The notes: generated by a model from the sequence alone, not told the origin. DNA of 64,000 nt from Pseudomonadota bacterium (GCA_023390905.1 JAEWBY010000011.1:98271-162270), one strand, 5' to 3'; shown: positions 16,652 to 26,978, counted from the stretch's first letter. Program-made: numbers and translations.

Positions 16652-18541
16652 TCAGACCTCCAGCGAAGCCAGATCGCCCTTGGTTTCCAGCCATGCCTTG
16701 CGTTCGCTGGCGCGCTTCTTCGCCAACAGCATGTCGATCAGCGAATGCGTCTGATCGCCGTCGTCGACGGTCAACTGCACCAGCCGGCGGGTGTCCGGGT
16801 GGATGGTCGATTCGCGCAACTGCGAGGCGTTCATTTCGCCCAGGCCCTTGAAGCGGGTGACGTTGACCGCGCCCTTGATCTTCTCGCGCTGGATCTTCTC
16901 CAGCAGCAGGCGCTTTTCTTCCTCGTCCAGCGCATAGAACACCTGCTTGCCCACGTCGACGCGGAACAGCGGCGGCATGGCCACGAACACATGCCCCGCC
17001 TGCACCAGCGCGGGGAAATGCCGCAGGAACAACGCGCTCAGCAGGGTGGCGATGTGCAGGCCATCGGAGTCGGCGTCGGCGAGGATCACGACCTTGCCGT
17101 AACGCAGGCCGGTGATGTCTTCCTTGCCGGGATCGCATCCGATGGCGACCGCCAGATCGTGCACTTCCTGCGAAGCGAGCACGCTGCCGGACGCGACTTC
17201 CCAGGTATTGAGGATCTTGCCGCGCAGCGGAAGAATCGCCTGGAAATCCTTGTCGCGCGCCTGCTTGGCGCTGCCGCCGGCCGAGTCGCCTTCGACCAGG
17301 AACAACTCGGTGCGCGAGAGATCCTGGCTGATGCAGTCGGCGAGCTTGCCCGGCAGCGCCGGACCCTGCGTGACCTTCTTGCGGACCACCTGCTTTTCCG
17401 TTTTCAGGCGCGCCGCGGCGCGCTCGATCGCGATCTGCGCGATCTTCTCGCCGAGATCGACGTGCTGGTTGAGCCACAGGCTGAAGGCATCGTGCGACGC
17501 GCCTTCGATGAAGCCGGCCGCCTGCCGCGAACTCAGGCGTTCCTTGGTCTGTCCGCTGAACTGCGGATCGGTCATCTTCAGGGACAGCACGAAGGCCACG
17601 CGATCCCAGACGTCTTCCGGCGCCAGCTTCACGCCGCGCGGCAGCAGGTTGCGGAAGTCGCAGAACTCGCGTAGGGCATCGGTCAAGCCGCTGCGCAGGC
17701 CGTTGACGTGCGTGCCGTGCTGCGCGGTGGGAATCAGGTTGACGTAGCTCTCCTGCACCAGTTCGCCTTCGGCCACCCACGCCACCGCCCAGTCGACGAT
17801 CTCGGTGTCCTTCTTCAGCGTGCCGACGAACAGATCCGGCGGCAACAGTTCGCGGCCGCTCAGTTCGCCCTTGAGGTAATCGCGCAGGCCGTCTTCGTAA
17901 TGCCAGGTATCGCGCTCGCCGGTGGCTTCGTCATGCAGCTTGACGGTCAGGCCCGGGCACAGCACGGCCTTGGCGCGCAGCAGGTGGCGCAGTGCGCGCG
18001 CATTGAATTTCGGCGTGTCGAAATACTTGGCATCCGGCCAGAAGCGCAATCGCGTGCCCGTGTTCTTCTTGCCGACCGAACCGACCACTTCCAGTCGCGA
18101 AGCAGCGTCGCCATCGCGGAATTCCATCCGGTACTCGTTGCCTTCGCGCTTGATGAAGATCTCCACCTTCTTCGACAGCGCGTTGACCACCGACACGCCC
18201 ACGCCGTGCAGGCCACCGCTGAAGGTGTAGTTGCGGTTGCTGAATTTGCCGCCGGCGTGAAGGCGGGTGAGGATCAGTTCGACCCCCGGAATCTTTTCCT
18301 CCGGATGGATGTCCACCGGCATGCCGCGGCCGTCGTCGGAGACCTCGCAACTGCCGTCCTTAAACAGCGTCACTTCGATTTCACCGGCGTGGCCGGCGAG
18401 CGCTTCGTCGACCGCATTGTCGATGACTTCCTGCGCCAGATGGTTCGGCCGCGCGGTATCGGTGTACATGCCGGGCCGGCGCTTGACCGGGTCCAGGCCG
18501 GAGAGGACTTCGATGTCGGCGGCGTTGTAGCGACTGCTCAT
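16652..18541 (-). CDS. parE: DNA topoisomerase IV subunit B
   Basis: A 629-residue GHKL ATPase subunit of topoisomerase IV, which decatenates replicated chromosomes with ParC. Visible motifs: NAVDEAL (Bergerat N-box), DDGRGMPVDIHPEE, GGLHGVGVSVVNALS (ATP lid), the transducer QTKERLSS lysine region, and the Toprim EGDSAGGSAKQARD with DADSDGLHI. The Toprim insert typical of long GyrB is absent, which with length favours ParE. The start is the ATG at 18541 (MSSRYNAADIEV); an extension to 18601 adds 20 residues lacking homology. parC is not in the window. Confidence 0.95.
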   Translation of the reverse strand: MSSRYNAADIEVLSGLDPVKRRPGMYTDTARPNHLAQEVIDNAVDEALAGHAGEIEVTLFKDGSCEVSDDGRGMPVDIHPEEKIPGVELILTRLHAGGKFSNRNYTFSGGLHGVGVSVVNALSKKVEIFIKREGNEYRMEFRDGDAASRLEVVGSVGKKNTGTRLRFWPDAKYFDTPKFNARALRHLLRAKAVLCPGLTVKLHDEATGERDTWHYEDGLRDYLKGELSGRELLPPDLFVGTLKKDTEIVDWAVAWVAEGELVQESYVNLIPTAQHGTHVNGLRSGLTDALREFCDFRNLLPRGVKLAPEDVWDRVAFVLSLKMTDPQFSGQTKERLSSRQAAGFIEGASHDAFSLWLNQHVDLGEKIAQIAIERAAARLKTEKQVVRKKVTQGPALPGKLADCISQDLSRTELFLVEGDSAGGSAKQARDKDFQAILPLRGKILNTWEVASGSVLASQEVHDLAVAIGCDPGKEDITGLRYGKVVILADADSDGLHIATLLSALFLRHFPALVQAGHVFVAMPPLFRVDVGKQVFYALDEEEKRLLLEKIQREKIKGAVNVTRFKGLGEMNASQLRESTIHPDTRRLVQLTVDDGDQTHSLIDMLLAKKRASERKAWLETKGDLASLEV

Positions 18542-18702
18542 TAGGCGATGCGATGGCGGAAACGAAGCGGCAAGTGTGCGGCCAGAGCCGTTTTTTTGCA
18601 CGTTCAGGGGCAGGCGTGGCAGGCCGGAGTATCGTGGCCGGCGTCACTTGAATCCGGCCTCCGCCGGGCCCATCTGACTCGTATCGCGACAGGAGAACGT
18701 CC

Positions 18703-18957
18703 ATGAAACCGCGCAACATGCTGCTGCTCTCCGTGGCCGTGCTGGCCGCTGCCTCGGCGACACTGGCGCTGGCCCAGAACCGTACCAATCCCGAACCGAA
18801 GACGACCCAGGACAGCCAGTCCGATTCTTCCGATTCCGATCGCAAGGCCCAGCGCCGCGCGGCCAACGAAGCGGCCGCCGCCGAACGCGCCAAGCAGAAG
18901 GCCGAAGCCGCCAGGAAGGGTGGCCAGCAGGAAGAAGAGGAAGAGCGCAAGCCGTAA
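18703..18957 (+). CDS. Small secreted charged protein, unknown function
   Basis: An 84-residue protein with a clear signal peptide (MKPRNMLLLSVAVLAAASATLALAQ, cleavage near ALAQ). The mature part is entirely hydrophilic: a Ser/Asp/Thr-rich segment, then a Lys/Arg/Ala/Glu helix (RRAANEAAAAERAKQKAEAARK) that could form a coiled coil, then a run of Glu. There is no recognisable domain; it may be periplasmic and intrinsically disordered. AGGAGAACG precedes the ATG by a normal distance. Divergent from parE, with 161 bases between the starts. Confidence 0.75.
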   Translation: MKPRNMLLLSVAVLAAASATLALAQNRTNPEPKTTQDSQSDSSDSDRKAQRRAANEAAAAERAKQKAEAARKGGQQEEEEERKP

Positions 18958-19017
18958 TTGTCTGCGCCCAGAAACGCTTGCCACGCAAGGGTTTCAAGGC
19001 CAACCGCTACACTCCGG

Positions 19018-19037
19018 CGCCCCGCTCCCGCGGGGCG
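19018..19037 (+). terminator. Terminator-like hairpin upstream of pyrG
   Basis: CGCCCCGC, loop TCCC, GCGGGGCG: an eight-pair GC stem followed by TCGTGCTTTTCGC. It is 60 bases after the small secreted protein gene, so probably ends that transcript; a role in the pyrG leader is possible but unsupported. Confidence 0.5.
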
Positions 19038-19094
19038 TCGTGCTTTTCGCGACCGGGCGTTGCCGGTAGACTATGGCTTTCCGGAGCCCTGCCA

Positions 19095-20756
19095 ATGACT
19101 CCCCTTATTTTCGTCACCGGCGGCGTCGTGTCCTCGCTAGGCAAGGGCATCGCCGCCGCGTCGCTTGCGTCCATTCTCGAAGCCCGTGGCCTGAAGGTCA
19201 CGATGATGAAGCTGGACCCCTACATCAACGTCGACCCGGGCACGATGAGCCCGTTCCAGCACGGTGAGGTCTACGTCACCGACGACGGCGCCGAAACCGA
19301 TCTGGACCTGGGCCACTACGAGCGCTTCGTGCGCACGCGCCTGAGCCGGAAGAACTCGATCACCACCGGCCGCATCTACGAGAACGTCATCCGCAAGGAA
19401 CGCCGCGGCGATTATCTGGGCGCGACGGTGCAGGTCATCCCGCACATCACCGACGAGATCCGCCGCTGCATCGAAGAGGCCACCGAAGGCTTCGACGTGG
19501 CGCTGGTGGAGATCGGTGGCACGGTCGGCGATATCGAGTCGCTGCCGTTCCTCGAGGCCATCCGCCAGATCCGCACCGAGCGCGGCCCCGAGCAGGCGTT
19601 GTTCATGCATCTGACGCTGGTGCCGTACGTGGCCGCCGCCGGCGAGCTGAAGACCAAGCCCACCCAGCATTCGGTCAAGGAACTGCGTTCGATCGGCATC
19701 CAGCCGGACGTGCTGCTGTGCCGTTCCGAGCAGGTCATCCCGGATTCGGAACGCCGCAAGATCTCGCTGTTCACCAACGTGCCCGAGCGCGCCGTGATCT
19801 CGGTGCCGGACGTGGACGTGCTGTACAAGATTCCCGGTGGCCTGCATGAGCAGGGCCTGGACGAGATCGTCATCCGCCAGCTGCGCCTGGACGGCGCGCG
19901 CGCGGCCGATCTGTCCGAATGGGAAGCGGCGGTCGACGCCACTCTCAATCCGCTGGACGAGGTGACCATCGCCGTGGTCGGCAAATACGTCGATCACCAA
20001 GACGCCTACAAGTCCGTCGGCGAGGCGCTCAAGCACGGCGGCCTGCGCCAGCGCACGCGCGTGAACCTGAAGTGGATCGAGGCGCAGGATCTGGAAGGCA
20101 GCGACATGTCCCTGCTGCGCGGCGTCGACGGCATCCTGGTGCCCGGCGGCTTCGGCGATCGGGGTTTCGAAGGCAAGGTGCTCACCTCCAAGCATGCGCG
20201 TGAAGCAGGCGTTCCGTATTTCGGCATCTGCTATGGCATGCAGGCGGCGGTGGTGGATTACGCGCGCAACGTCGCCGGCCTCGAAGGCGCCAACAGCACC
20301 GAAAACGACAAGCAATCGCCGCATCCGGTGATCGCGCTGATCACTGAATGGCGCACGGCCGCCGGGGATGTCGAGCGTCGCGACGAGCGTTCCGATCTCG
20401 GCGGCACGATGCGCCTGGGCCTGCAGGAAGCCCGGCTCAAGCCCGGCACGCTGGCGCGGGAGCTGTACGGCAAGGACATCGCCGCCGAACGCCATCGCCA
20501 TCGCTACGAATTCAACAACCGCTACCGCACGCAACTGGAAGACGCCGGCCTGGTGATCTCGGCCAAGTCGATGGACGATCTGCTGGTGGAGATGATCGAA
20601 TTGCCGCGCAGCGTGCATCCGTGGTTCCTGGCCTGCCAGGCGCATCCGGAATTCCTGTCCACGCCGCGCTATGGCCATCCGCTGTTCGTCGGTTTCATCC
20701 GCGCCGCGCGCGAGAAAAAGGCGGGCGGCAAGCTGCTGAAGGAAGCGCGGGCTTGA
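19095..20756 (+). CDS. pyrG: CTP synthase
   Basis: A 553-residue enzyme making CTP from UTP, ATP and glutamine. The N-terminal amidoligase begins with MTPLIFVTGGVVSSLGKGIAAASLA (P-loop), followed by KLDPYINVDPGTMSPFQHGEV and the metal site DLGHYERF. The C-terminal class I glutaminase carries GGFGDRG, the nucleophile Cys in YFGICYGMQ and the His-Glu pair in HPEFLSTP. The ATG at 19095 is fixed by the conserved start; a longer frame to 18978 runs through a hairpin. The stop overlaps a TTG start of the following acyltransferase. Confidence 0.96.
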   Translation: MTPLIFVTGGVVSSLGKGIAAASLASILEARGLKVTMMKLDPYINVDPGTMSPFQHGEVYVTDDGAETDLDLGHYERFVRTRLSRKNSITTGRIYENVIRKERRGDYLGATVQVIPHITDEIRRCIEEATEGFDVALVEIGGTVGDIESLPFLEAIRQIRTERGPEQALFMHLTLVPYVAAAGELKTKPTQHSVKELRSIGIQPDVLLCRSEQVIPDSERRKISLFTNVPERAVISVPDVDVLYKIPGGLHEQGLDEIVIRQLRLDGARAADLSEWEAAVDATLNPLDEVTIAVVGKYVDHQDAYKSVGEALKHGGLRQRTRVNLKWIEAQDLEGSDMSLLRGVDGILVPGGFGDRGFEGKVLTSKHAREAGVPYFGICYGMQAAVVDYARNVAGLEGANSTENDKQSPHPVIALITEWRTAAGDVERRDERSDLGGTMRLGLQEARLKPGTLARELYGKDIAAERHRHRYEFNNRYRTQLEDAGLVISAKSMDDLLVEMIELPRSVHPWFLACQAHPEFLSTPRYGHPLFVGFIRAAREKKAGGKLLKEARA

Positions 20757-21244
20757 TCAGCGATAGCGATTTCAGGGAATTGCTGCACAGGATTCTTGCC
20801 GATCCGGAAACCGAGGCGTTTGTCAGGAATGTCGTGCTGAACCGCCCCCTGGTTTTCAAGTCGGCCGACGACTCCAACGTGCTGGATATCGCTCCGAATG
20901 CGGTGGTCAACAACGCGACCTTCAATCTTTCGTCCGGCGATATCCGGGTTGAAGACTGGGCGTTCTTCGGTCACGAAGTGAAGTTATTGACGGGCACGCA
21001 TGACACTACCTGTTTCAACCACGAGCGACAGGTCGCGGTTCCTGCCAGGGGACGCGACATCATCATCAAGCAGGGCGCCTGGATCGGAACAGGGGCGATG
21101 GTCCTGGGCCCGTGCACTGTAGGCGAACATGCCGTGGTCGCGGCCGGAGCGGTGGTCAATCGCGATGTGCCTGCCTATGCCGTGGTCGGAGGCGTTCCGG
21201 CCCGGATTATCAAGATGCTGGATGGAGAGACCGCACATGAATAG
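20753..21244 (+). CDS. Hexapeptide-repeat O-acyltransferase inserted between pyrG and kdsA
   Basis: A 163-residue left-handed beta-helix acyltransferase of the maltose/galactoside O-acetyltransferase type. After a 50-residue N-terminal part, hexapeptide repeats cover FNLSSGDIRVEDWAFFGHEVKLL and end with WIGTGAMVLGPCTVGEHAVVAAGAVVNRDVPAYAVVGGVPARIIKM, the classical acetyl-CoA site; the catalytic His is probably in GTHDTT. The only in-frame start near the pyrG end is TTG at 20753, overlapping the stop. GC is visibly lower than in its neighbours (32 of 60 bases in 20761-20820 against 40 of 60 in 20041-20100), which suggests transfer. Context next to kdsA hints at LPS or exopolysaccharide acetylation, but this is inference. 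Confidence 0.82.
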   Translation: MISDSDFRELLHRILADPETEAFVRNVVLNRPLVFKSADDSNVLDIAPNAVVNNATFNLSSGDIRVEDWAFFGHEVKLLTGTHDTTCFNHERQVAVPARGRDIIIKQGAWIGTGAMVLGPCTVGEHAVVAAGAVVNRDVPAYAVVGGVPARIIKMLDGETAHE

Positions 21245-22085
21245 CGCAACCATGAAACTCTGCGGATTTGAAGTCGGGCTGGATCAGCCGTTGTTCCTCA
21301 TCGCCGGGCCGTGCGTGATCGAGTCGATGCAGTTGCAGCTCGACGTGGCCGGTCGCCTCAAGGAGATCACCGGCAAACTCGGGATGAACTTCATCTTCAA
21401 GTCCAGTTTCGACAAGGCCAATCGCACGTCCGGCACCAGCTTCCGCGGCCCCGGCATGGAGGAAGGCCTGAAAGTGCTGGCCGAGGTGAAGAAGCAGATC
21501 GGCGTTCCGGTGCTCACCGACGTGCACGAGTACACGCCGATGAATGAAGTGGCGGCCGTGGTCGATGTGTTGCAGACACCGGCGTTCCTCGTGCGCCAGA
21601 CCGATTTCATCCGCAACGTGTGCGCGGCCGGCAAGCCGGTGAACATCAAGAAGGGCCAGTTCCTTTCGCCGTGGGACATGAAGCCGGTCGTGGACAAGGC
21701 CAAATCCACCGGCAACCACGACATCATGGTCTGCGAACGCGGCGCGAGTTTCGGCTACAACAACCTGGTGAGCGACATGCGCTCGCTGAGCGTGATGCGC
21801 GACACCGGCTGTCCGGTGGTGTTCGACGCGACCCACTCGGTGCAGTTGCCGGGCGGGCAGGGCAGCAGTTCTGGCGGCCAGCGCGAATTCGTGCCGGTGC
21901 TGGCGCGCGCGGCGGTGGCGGTCGGCGTGGCGGGCCTGTTCGCCGAAACCCACCCGGATCCGTCCAAGGCCCTGTCCGATGGTCCCAATGCCTGGCCGCT
22001 GGACAGGATGGAAGCGCTGCTGGAAACGCTGCTGGCGCTGGATGCAATCACCAAGAAGAACGGATTCGTGGAATCCCAGCTCTGA
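21237..22085 (+). CDS. kdsA: 3-deoxy-8-phosphooctulonate synthase (KDO8P synthase)
   Basis: A 282-residue TIM-barrel synthase joining phosphoenolpyruvate and arabinose 5-phosphate to give Kdo-8-phosphate for lipopolysaccharide core. Key blocks: FLIAGPCVIES, FKSSFDKANRTS, DVHEYTPM, VNIKKGQFLSPWDM, CERGASFGYNNLVSDMRS, and FDATHSVQLPGGQGSSSGGQREF. The position usually occupied by the metal-binding Cys or metal-free Asn has Asn in the VNIKKGQ segment, which points to the metal-independent class. The ATG at 21237 has GGAGAG seven bases upstream and overlaps the acyltransferase end by eight bases; an ATG at 21252 is an alternative matching common homologue starts. Confidence 0.94.
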   Translation: MNSATMKLCGFEVGLDQPLFLIAGPCVIESMQLQLDVAGRLKEITGKLGMNFIFKSSFDKANRTSGTSFRGPGMEEGLKVLAEVKKQIGVPVLTDVHEYTPMNEVAAVVDVLQTPAFLVRQTDFIRNVCAAGKPVNIKKGQFLSPWDMKPVVDKAKSTGNHDIMVCERGASFGYNNLVSDMRSLSVMRDTGCPVVFDATHSVQLPGGQGSSSGGQREFVPVLARAAVAVGVAGLFAETHPDPSKALSDGPNAWPLDRMEALLETLLALDAITKKNGFVESQL

Positions 22086-22194
22086 TGCAACCCCGCGCGT
22101 GATCCACGCTACTCTTCATCACCGCGTGGTCCTGCCATCGTTGCATCCGCGCCGGCTCCGGATCGACTTGCCTTCCCACTACTGACCTTTCGAC

Positions 22195-23481
<1,287 letters not shown>

Positions 23482-23485
23482 CCAC

Positions 23486-23833
23486 GTGCGGCGGATCGGC
23501 TGGCTCCTGCTGGGATTGCTGCTGCTGCTCGGGTGGCTGCAGTACAAGTTCTGGTTCGGGGCCGGCAGTTCCGGCGACGTGGTCGCGCTGGAAAGCCAGG
23601 TGATCGTGCAGCAGCGCGAGAATGCCGGCCTGCAGGAACGCAACGATGCACTGGCCGCCGAAGTGGAGGATCTGAAATCCGGCGAAGCGGCCGTCGAAGA
23701 ACGCGCGCGCAGCGAACTGGGCATGATCAAGCCGGGCGAAAAGTTCTACCGCGTGGTGGATTCGACCACGACGCCGCCGCCGGCAGCCGCGGAAGGCGAA
23801 GCGTCCGCTGCCGTGCCGGAGCATGCGCCCTGA
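23486..23833 (+). CDS. ftsB: Cell division protein FtsB
   Basis: A 115-residue bitopic division protein: GTG start, short cytoplasmic MRRIG, one membrane segment (residues 6-18, LLLGLLLLLGWLQY), and a periplasmic coiled coil (about 34-75, ALESQVIVQQRENAGLQERN) followed by the conserved ARSELGMIKPGEKFYRVV. It joins FtsL and FtsQ to activate septal peptidoglycan synthesis. A 30-residue Pro/Ala tail at the C-terminus is longer than in E. coli. Its stop overlaps the start of ispD (TGATG). Confidence 0.92.
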   Translation: MRRIGWLLLGLLLLLGWLQYKFWFGAGSSGDVVALESQVIVQQRENAGLQERNDALAAEVEDLKSGEAAVEERARSELGMIKPGEKFYRVVDSTTTPPPAAAEGEASAAVPEHAP

Positions 23834-24531
23834 TGTCGGCTCTGTGGGTCGTCATTCCCGCGGCCGGTCGCGGCACGCGTTTCGGCGGACCGCTGCCGAA
23901 GCAGTATCTGACGGTCGGCGGTCATCCGTTGCTGGCGCATACGCTGGCGGCGTTGTTCGCGCACGAGTCGATCGAAGGCGCCGTATTGCCGTTGTCGGCC
24001 CAGGACCCGGACTGGCCGGGCTGGACTGAATTCGCGGGACGGCCGCTGCTGACCTGCGTGGGCGGCGCCACGCGCGCCGAATCCGTGCTGGCGGGCCTGC
24101 GCGCACTGCCCGAACGCGTGCGCGCCGACGACTTCGTGCTCGTGCATGACGCGGCGCGTCCGAATCTTTCGCTCGCCGATCTCGATGCGCTGCTGGAGCG
24201 TGGCCGCGGCGATCCGGTGGGCGCGATTCTCGCTGCGCCGGTACGCGACACGCTCAAGCGCGCCGGCGACGACGGCGGCATCGACGCCACCGAACCGCGC
24301 TCGCGGCTGTGGCGCGCTTTCACGCCGCAGATGTTCCGTCGCCTGCAACTGACGCGCGCGCTGGAACATGCCGCCGCTTCGGGCATCGAAGTGACCGATG
24401 AAGCCATGGCGATGGAACTGCAGGGTCTGCGCCCGCTGCTGATCGAAGGCGCGGAAAGCAATTTCAAGGTCACCACGCCCTCGGATCTGGCGCGCTTTGA
24501 GTTCGAACTGCTGCGGCGCTCGCCTGCATGA
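23833..24531 (+). CDS. ispD: 2-C-methyl-D-erythritol 4-phosphate cytidylyltransferase
   Basis: A 232-residue MEP-pathway enzyme forming CDP-methylerythritol from CTP and MEP. It has the N-terminal nucleotide motif PAAGRGTRFGGPLPKQYLTVGG, the VHDAARPNLS motif, AAPVRDTLK with the catalytic Lys, TPQMFR, and TDEAMAMELQG before VTTPSDLARFE. The ATG at 23833 overlaps the ftsB stop. Adjacent to ispF as in many bacteria; the CTP substrate is produced by PyrG encoded in the same block. Confidence 0.94.
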   Translation: MSALWVVIPAAGRGTRFGGPLPKQYLTVGGHPLLAHTLAALFAHESIEGAVLPLSAQDPDWPGWTEFAGRPLLTCVGGATRAESVLAGLRALPERVRADDFVLVHDAARPNLSLADLDALLERGRGDPVGAILAAPVRDTLKRAGDDGGIDATEPRSRLWRAFTPQMFRRLQLTRALEHAAASGIEVTDEAMAMELQGLRPLLIEGAESNFKVTTPSDLARFEFELLRRSPA

Positions 24532-24605
24532 GCCCGATTGCCCGCTCGATTGGATGCGGCGTCGGCCGCTGAGCGCGTCCCGCATCGCCGTTACGGAGTA
24601 CTACC

Positions 24606-25100
24606 ATGTCCACGCCTGTCATTCCTTTCCGCATCGGCCAGGGTTTCGATGTGCACGCCTTCGGCCAGGGCGACCATCTGATGCTGGGAGGCGTGCGTGT
24701 CCCGCACGAACGTGGCGTGCTCGCGCACAGCGACGGCGACGTCGTGCTGCACGCACTGTGCGATGCCATGCTCGGTGCGCTTGCGCTGGGCGATATCGGC
24801 CAGCATTTTCCGCCCAGTGATCCGCAATGGAAAGGCGCGGACAGCCGGCAGTTCCTGCGCCATTGCAACCTGCTGATCAACGAGCGCGGTTGGTACATCG
24901 GCAATGTCGATATCACCGTCATCGGCGAACGCCCGAAGGTCGGTCCGCATGCGGACGCGATGCGCAACGTCATGGCAGTAGATCTCGCTGTGGCGGTCGA
25001 TGTGATCAGCGTGAAGGCGACCACCACCGAGAAACTCGGCTTTACCGGCCGTGGCGAAGGGATTGCAGCACAGGCCGTCGTGCTGCTGGTCGCCGCATGA
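24606..25100 (+). CDS. ispF: 2-C-methyl-D-erythritol 2,4-cyclodiphosphate synthase
   Basis: A 164-residue homotrimeric zinc enzyme following IspD and IspE in isoprenoid biosynthesis. Zinc ligands are in GFDVHAF and HSDGDVVLHALCDAMLGALALGDIGQHFP; the C-terminal KATTTEKLGFTGRGEGIAAQA is intact. The stop overlaps the truD ATG by four bases. A 74-base gap separates it from ispD, and GGAG is visible seven bases before the ATG. Confidence 0.96.
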   Translation: MSTPVIPFRIGQGFDVHAFGQGDHLMLGGVRVPHERGVLAHSDGDVVLHALCDAMLGALALGDIGQHFPPSDPQWKGADSRQFLRHCNLLINERGWYIGNVDITVIGERPKVGPHADAMRNVMAVDLAVAVDVISVKATTTEKLGFTGRGEGIAAQAVVLLVAA

Positions 25101-26143
25101 GCCGGGAATTGCCGCGTGCGTTCGGCGATGCCGTGCTGACGGCTTCTTTCCGCAACCGGCTCGAGGATTTTTTCGTCGAGGAACTGCCTGCCTTCGAACC
25201 CGGCGGAGAAGGCGAGCACCTGCTGCTGACGATTGAAAAGCGCGGCATGAACACCGCGTTCGCCGCCAAGCGCATCGCGGCGTGGGCGAAGTTGCCGGAA
25301 CATGCGATCGGTTATGCCGGATTGAAGGATCGCCACGCGATCACACGACAGCGTTTCAGCGTGCATCTGCCCAAACGCGTCGCGCCGGAGATTTCTTCGT
25401 TGCAGTCGGTCGATCTGCGTGTGATCGAGTCGATCTGGCATAACCGCAAGTTGCCGCGCGGTGCATTGGCGGGAAATCGTTTCGTGCTGGTATTGCGTGA
25501 TGTCGCCGGCGAGCGCGCCGCCATCGAACAGCGCCTGCGCGACATTGCCGATGGCGGTCTGCCGAACTGGTTTGGTGAGCAGCGATTTGGTCGCGATGGC
25601 GGCAACGTCACCTCGGCATTGGCGATGTTCAGCGGCCGGCGCGTGCGCCGCGACGAGCGGTCGATACTGCTGTCGGCAGCGCGTTCCAGACTATTCAACC
25701 GCGTGCTGGCCGCGCGCATCGCAGCGGGGAACTGGAACCAGGCAATGGACGGCGAAGTGTGGATGCTTGCCGGCAGCCGCAGCGTGTTCGGCCCGGAACC
25801 ATTCGATGAAACACTGCAACGACGCCTGGCGGAATTCGATATACATCCCAGCGGCGCCCTGTGGGGTGCGGGCGAGCTTCGTAGTACCGGAGCGTGTCGT
25901 GTGCTGGAAATGGAAGCCCTCGCCAGTGAGGATGCGCAAGCGTTGCGCGCCGGACTCGAACAGGCCGAACTGAAACAGGAACGCCGCGCACTGCGCCAAC
26001 GTGCCGGTGATCTGGCCTGGGAATGGATGGATGACGGCGCGCTGCAACTTTCATTCACGCTTCCGCCGGGCAGTTATGCCACGGCGTTGCTGCATGAACT
26101 GGGTGAGGTGAGCGAAGCGCGTTCGCAATCACGCGAGGATTGA
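25097..26143 (+). CDS. truD: tRNA pseudouridine(13) synthase
   Basis: A 348-residue TruD-type pseudouridine synthase acting on U13 of tRNA-Glu. The catalytic Asp is D78 in AGLKDRHAITRQ; RNRLEDFFVEELP and the GALAGNRFVLVLRD, LPNWFGEQRFGRDGGN blocks are family signatures. It starts at the ATG overlapping the ispF stop. Base composition drops toward its 3' half compared with ispF, although gene order ispF-truD-surE is ancestral in gammaproteobacteria, so transfer is not implied. Confidence 0.95.
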   Translation: MSRELPRAFGDAVLTASFRNRLEDFFVEELPAFEPGGEGEHLLLTIEKRGMNTAFAAKRIAAWAKLPEHAIGYAGLKDRHAITRQRFSVHLPKRVAPEISSLQSVDLRVIESIWHNRKLPRGALAGNRFVLVLRDVAGERAAIEQRLRDIADGGLPNWFGEQRFGRDGGNVTSALAMFSGRRVRRDERSILLSAARSRLFNRVLAARIAAGNWNQAMDGEVWMLAGSRSVFGPEPFDETLQRRLAEFDIHPSGALWGAGELRSTGACRVLEMEALASEDAQALRAGLEQAELKQERRALRQRAGDLAWEWMDDGALQLSFTLPPGSYATALLHELGEVSEARSQSRED

Positions 26144-26318
26144 TTACACCGCCTGTCGCGATGCGCATTCGCGTCGGGTGCATGAGTGGTCGGGCTGGCT
26201 TTCAACAGACGCATGTCTGGTCAGCCCCCCTCCTACAGATCAGTGGCAGGAATTTCTTCCCGCCTCACGCATGCACTGCGCAAACGCGGTTTACCGCTTT
26301 TCGCTTTCCGGTTACCGG

Positions 26319-26864
26319 CTACCTGATGCCGCGCCGCGCCAGCAGCACCAGCACCGCACCGGTGCCGCCCTGTGCCTGCGGCGCGGAATGGAAGGCGAGC
26401 ACGTCGCCGCGATGGCGCAGCAGGCGATCGACCAGATTCTTCAGCACGGGCAATTCGCGCTCGTTGCGCTGGCCCTTGCCATGGATGATGCGTACGCACC
26501 CGTACTCGTGCGCATGCGCCTCGCGCATGAACTCGCGAAGCAGGCGTTCGGCTTCGCTGGCCGTCGCGCCATGCAGATCGAGTTCGTCCTGCGCGGAGAA
26601 CTGGCCCTTGCGCAGGCGCTGGAACGCGCGCGGCGGCAGGTTCCCGCGCCGGTAGCTGAGCACGTCGCCCGCTTCGATGCGCGCCAGATCATCCAGTCCG
26701 CGCTGGAATTCGCTGCGTGCATCGATCTCGTCGCGCTCGGCCATGCGCGCGGCCGGTCGCGGCGGCGCGCGGCGCGGCGGCGGCGGCGCTTCCGGCAGCG
26801 GCTTGACCTCGCCGATGGCCTGGCGGAACAGCGCGGCGTCGTCTTCGTCGGAATCGCGGGACAT
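26319..26864 (-). CDS. Smr/MutS2 domain protein
   Basis: A 181-residue protein with a C-terminal Smr domain (about residues 95-170): LDLHGATASEAERLLREFM followed by VRIIHGKGQRNERELPVLKNLVDRLLRH, the LDLHG and HGxG motifs of RNA- or DNA-nicking Smr proteins such as SmrB. The first 70 residues are charged and Pro/Arg-rich, with GDVLSYRRGNLPPRAFQRLRKGQF preceding the domain as in the YdaL/SmrA group. SmrB-type proteins cleave mRNA at collided ribosomes; whether this one does is inferred only from the domain. It lies convergent with truD and divergent from surE. Confidence 0.88.
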   Translation of the reverse strand: MSRDSDEDDAALFRQAIGEVKPLPEAPPPPRRAPPRPAARMAERDEIDARSEFQRGLDDLARIEAGDVLSYRRGNLPPRAFQRLRKGQFSAQDELDLHGATASEAERLLREFMREAHAHEYGCVRIIHGKGQRNERELPVLKNLVDRLLRHRGDVLAFHSAPQAQGGTGAVLVLLARRGIR

Positions 26865-26950
26865 GCCGCAGAGCTTAGGCGCTGGCGGCGTGACGTCAAT
26901 GTGGGTGCCCCGGTGTGATCGGCACGCGGGAAGCGATCATCGGCTTCCGG

Positions 26951-26956
26951 TATCAT
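26951..26956 (+). promoter_or_regulatory. Putative -10 box of the surE operon
   Basis: TATCAT lies 23 bases before the surE ATG, with the Shine-Dalgarno GAGGAGAA between them. This fits a conventional short leader. No strong -35 was found. Confidence 0.4.
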
Positions 26957-26978
26957 GGGGCGGTTCCCGAGGAGAACC

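Noticed and set aside
18542..18601. 20-codon extension of parE
   Set aside because: No homology; MSSRYNAADIEV at 18541 matches the usual ParE start.
25097..26318. Region of truD and its 3' flank as a genomic island because of lower GC
   Set aside because: truD stands in its ancestral place between ispF and surE, so composition alone does not support transfer; the 175 bases after it contain nothing recognisable.
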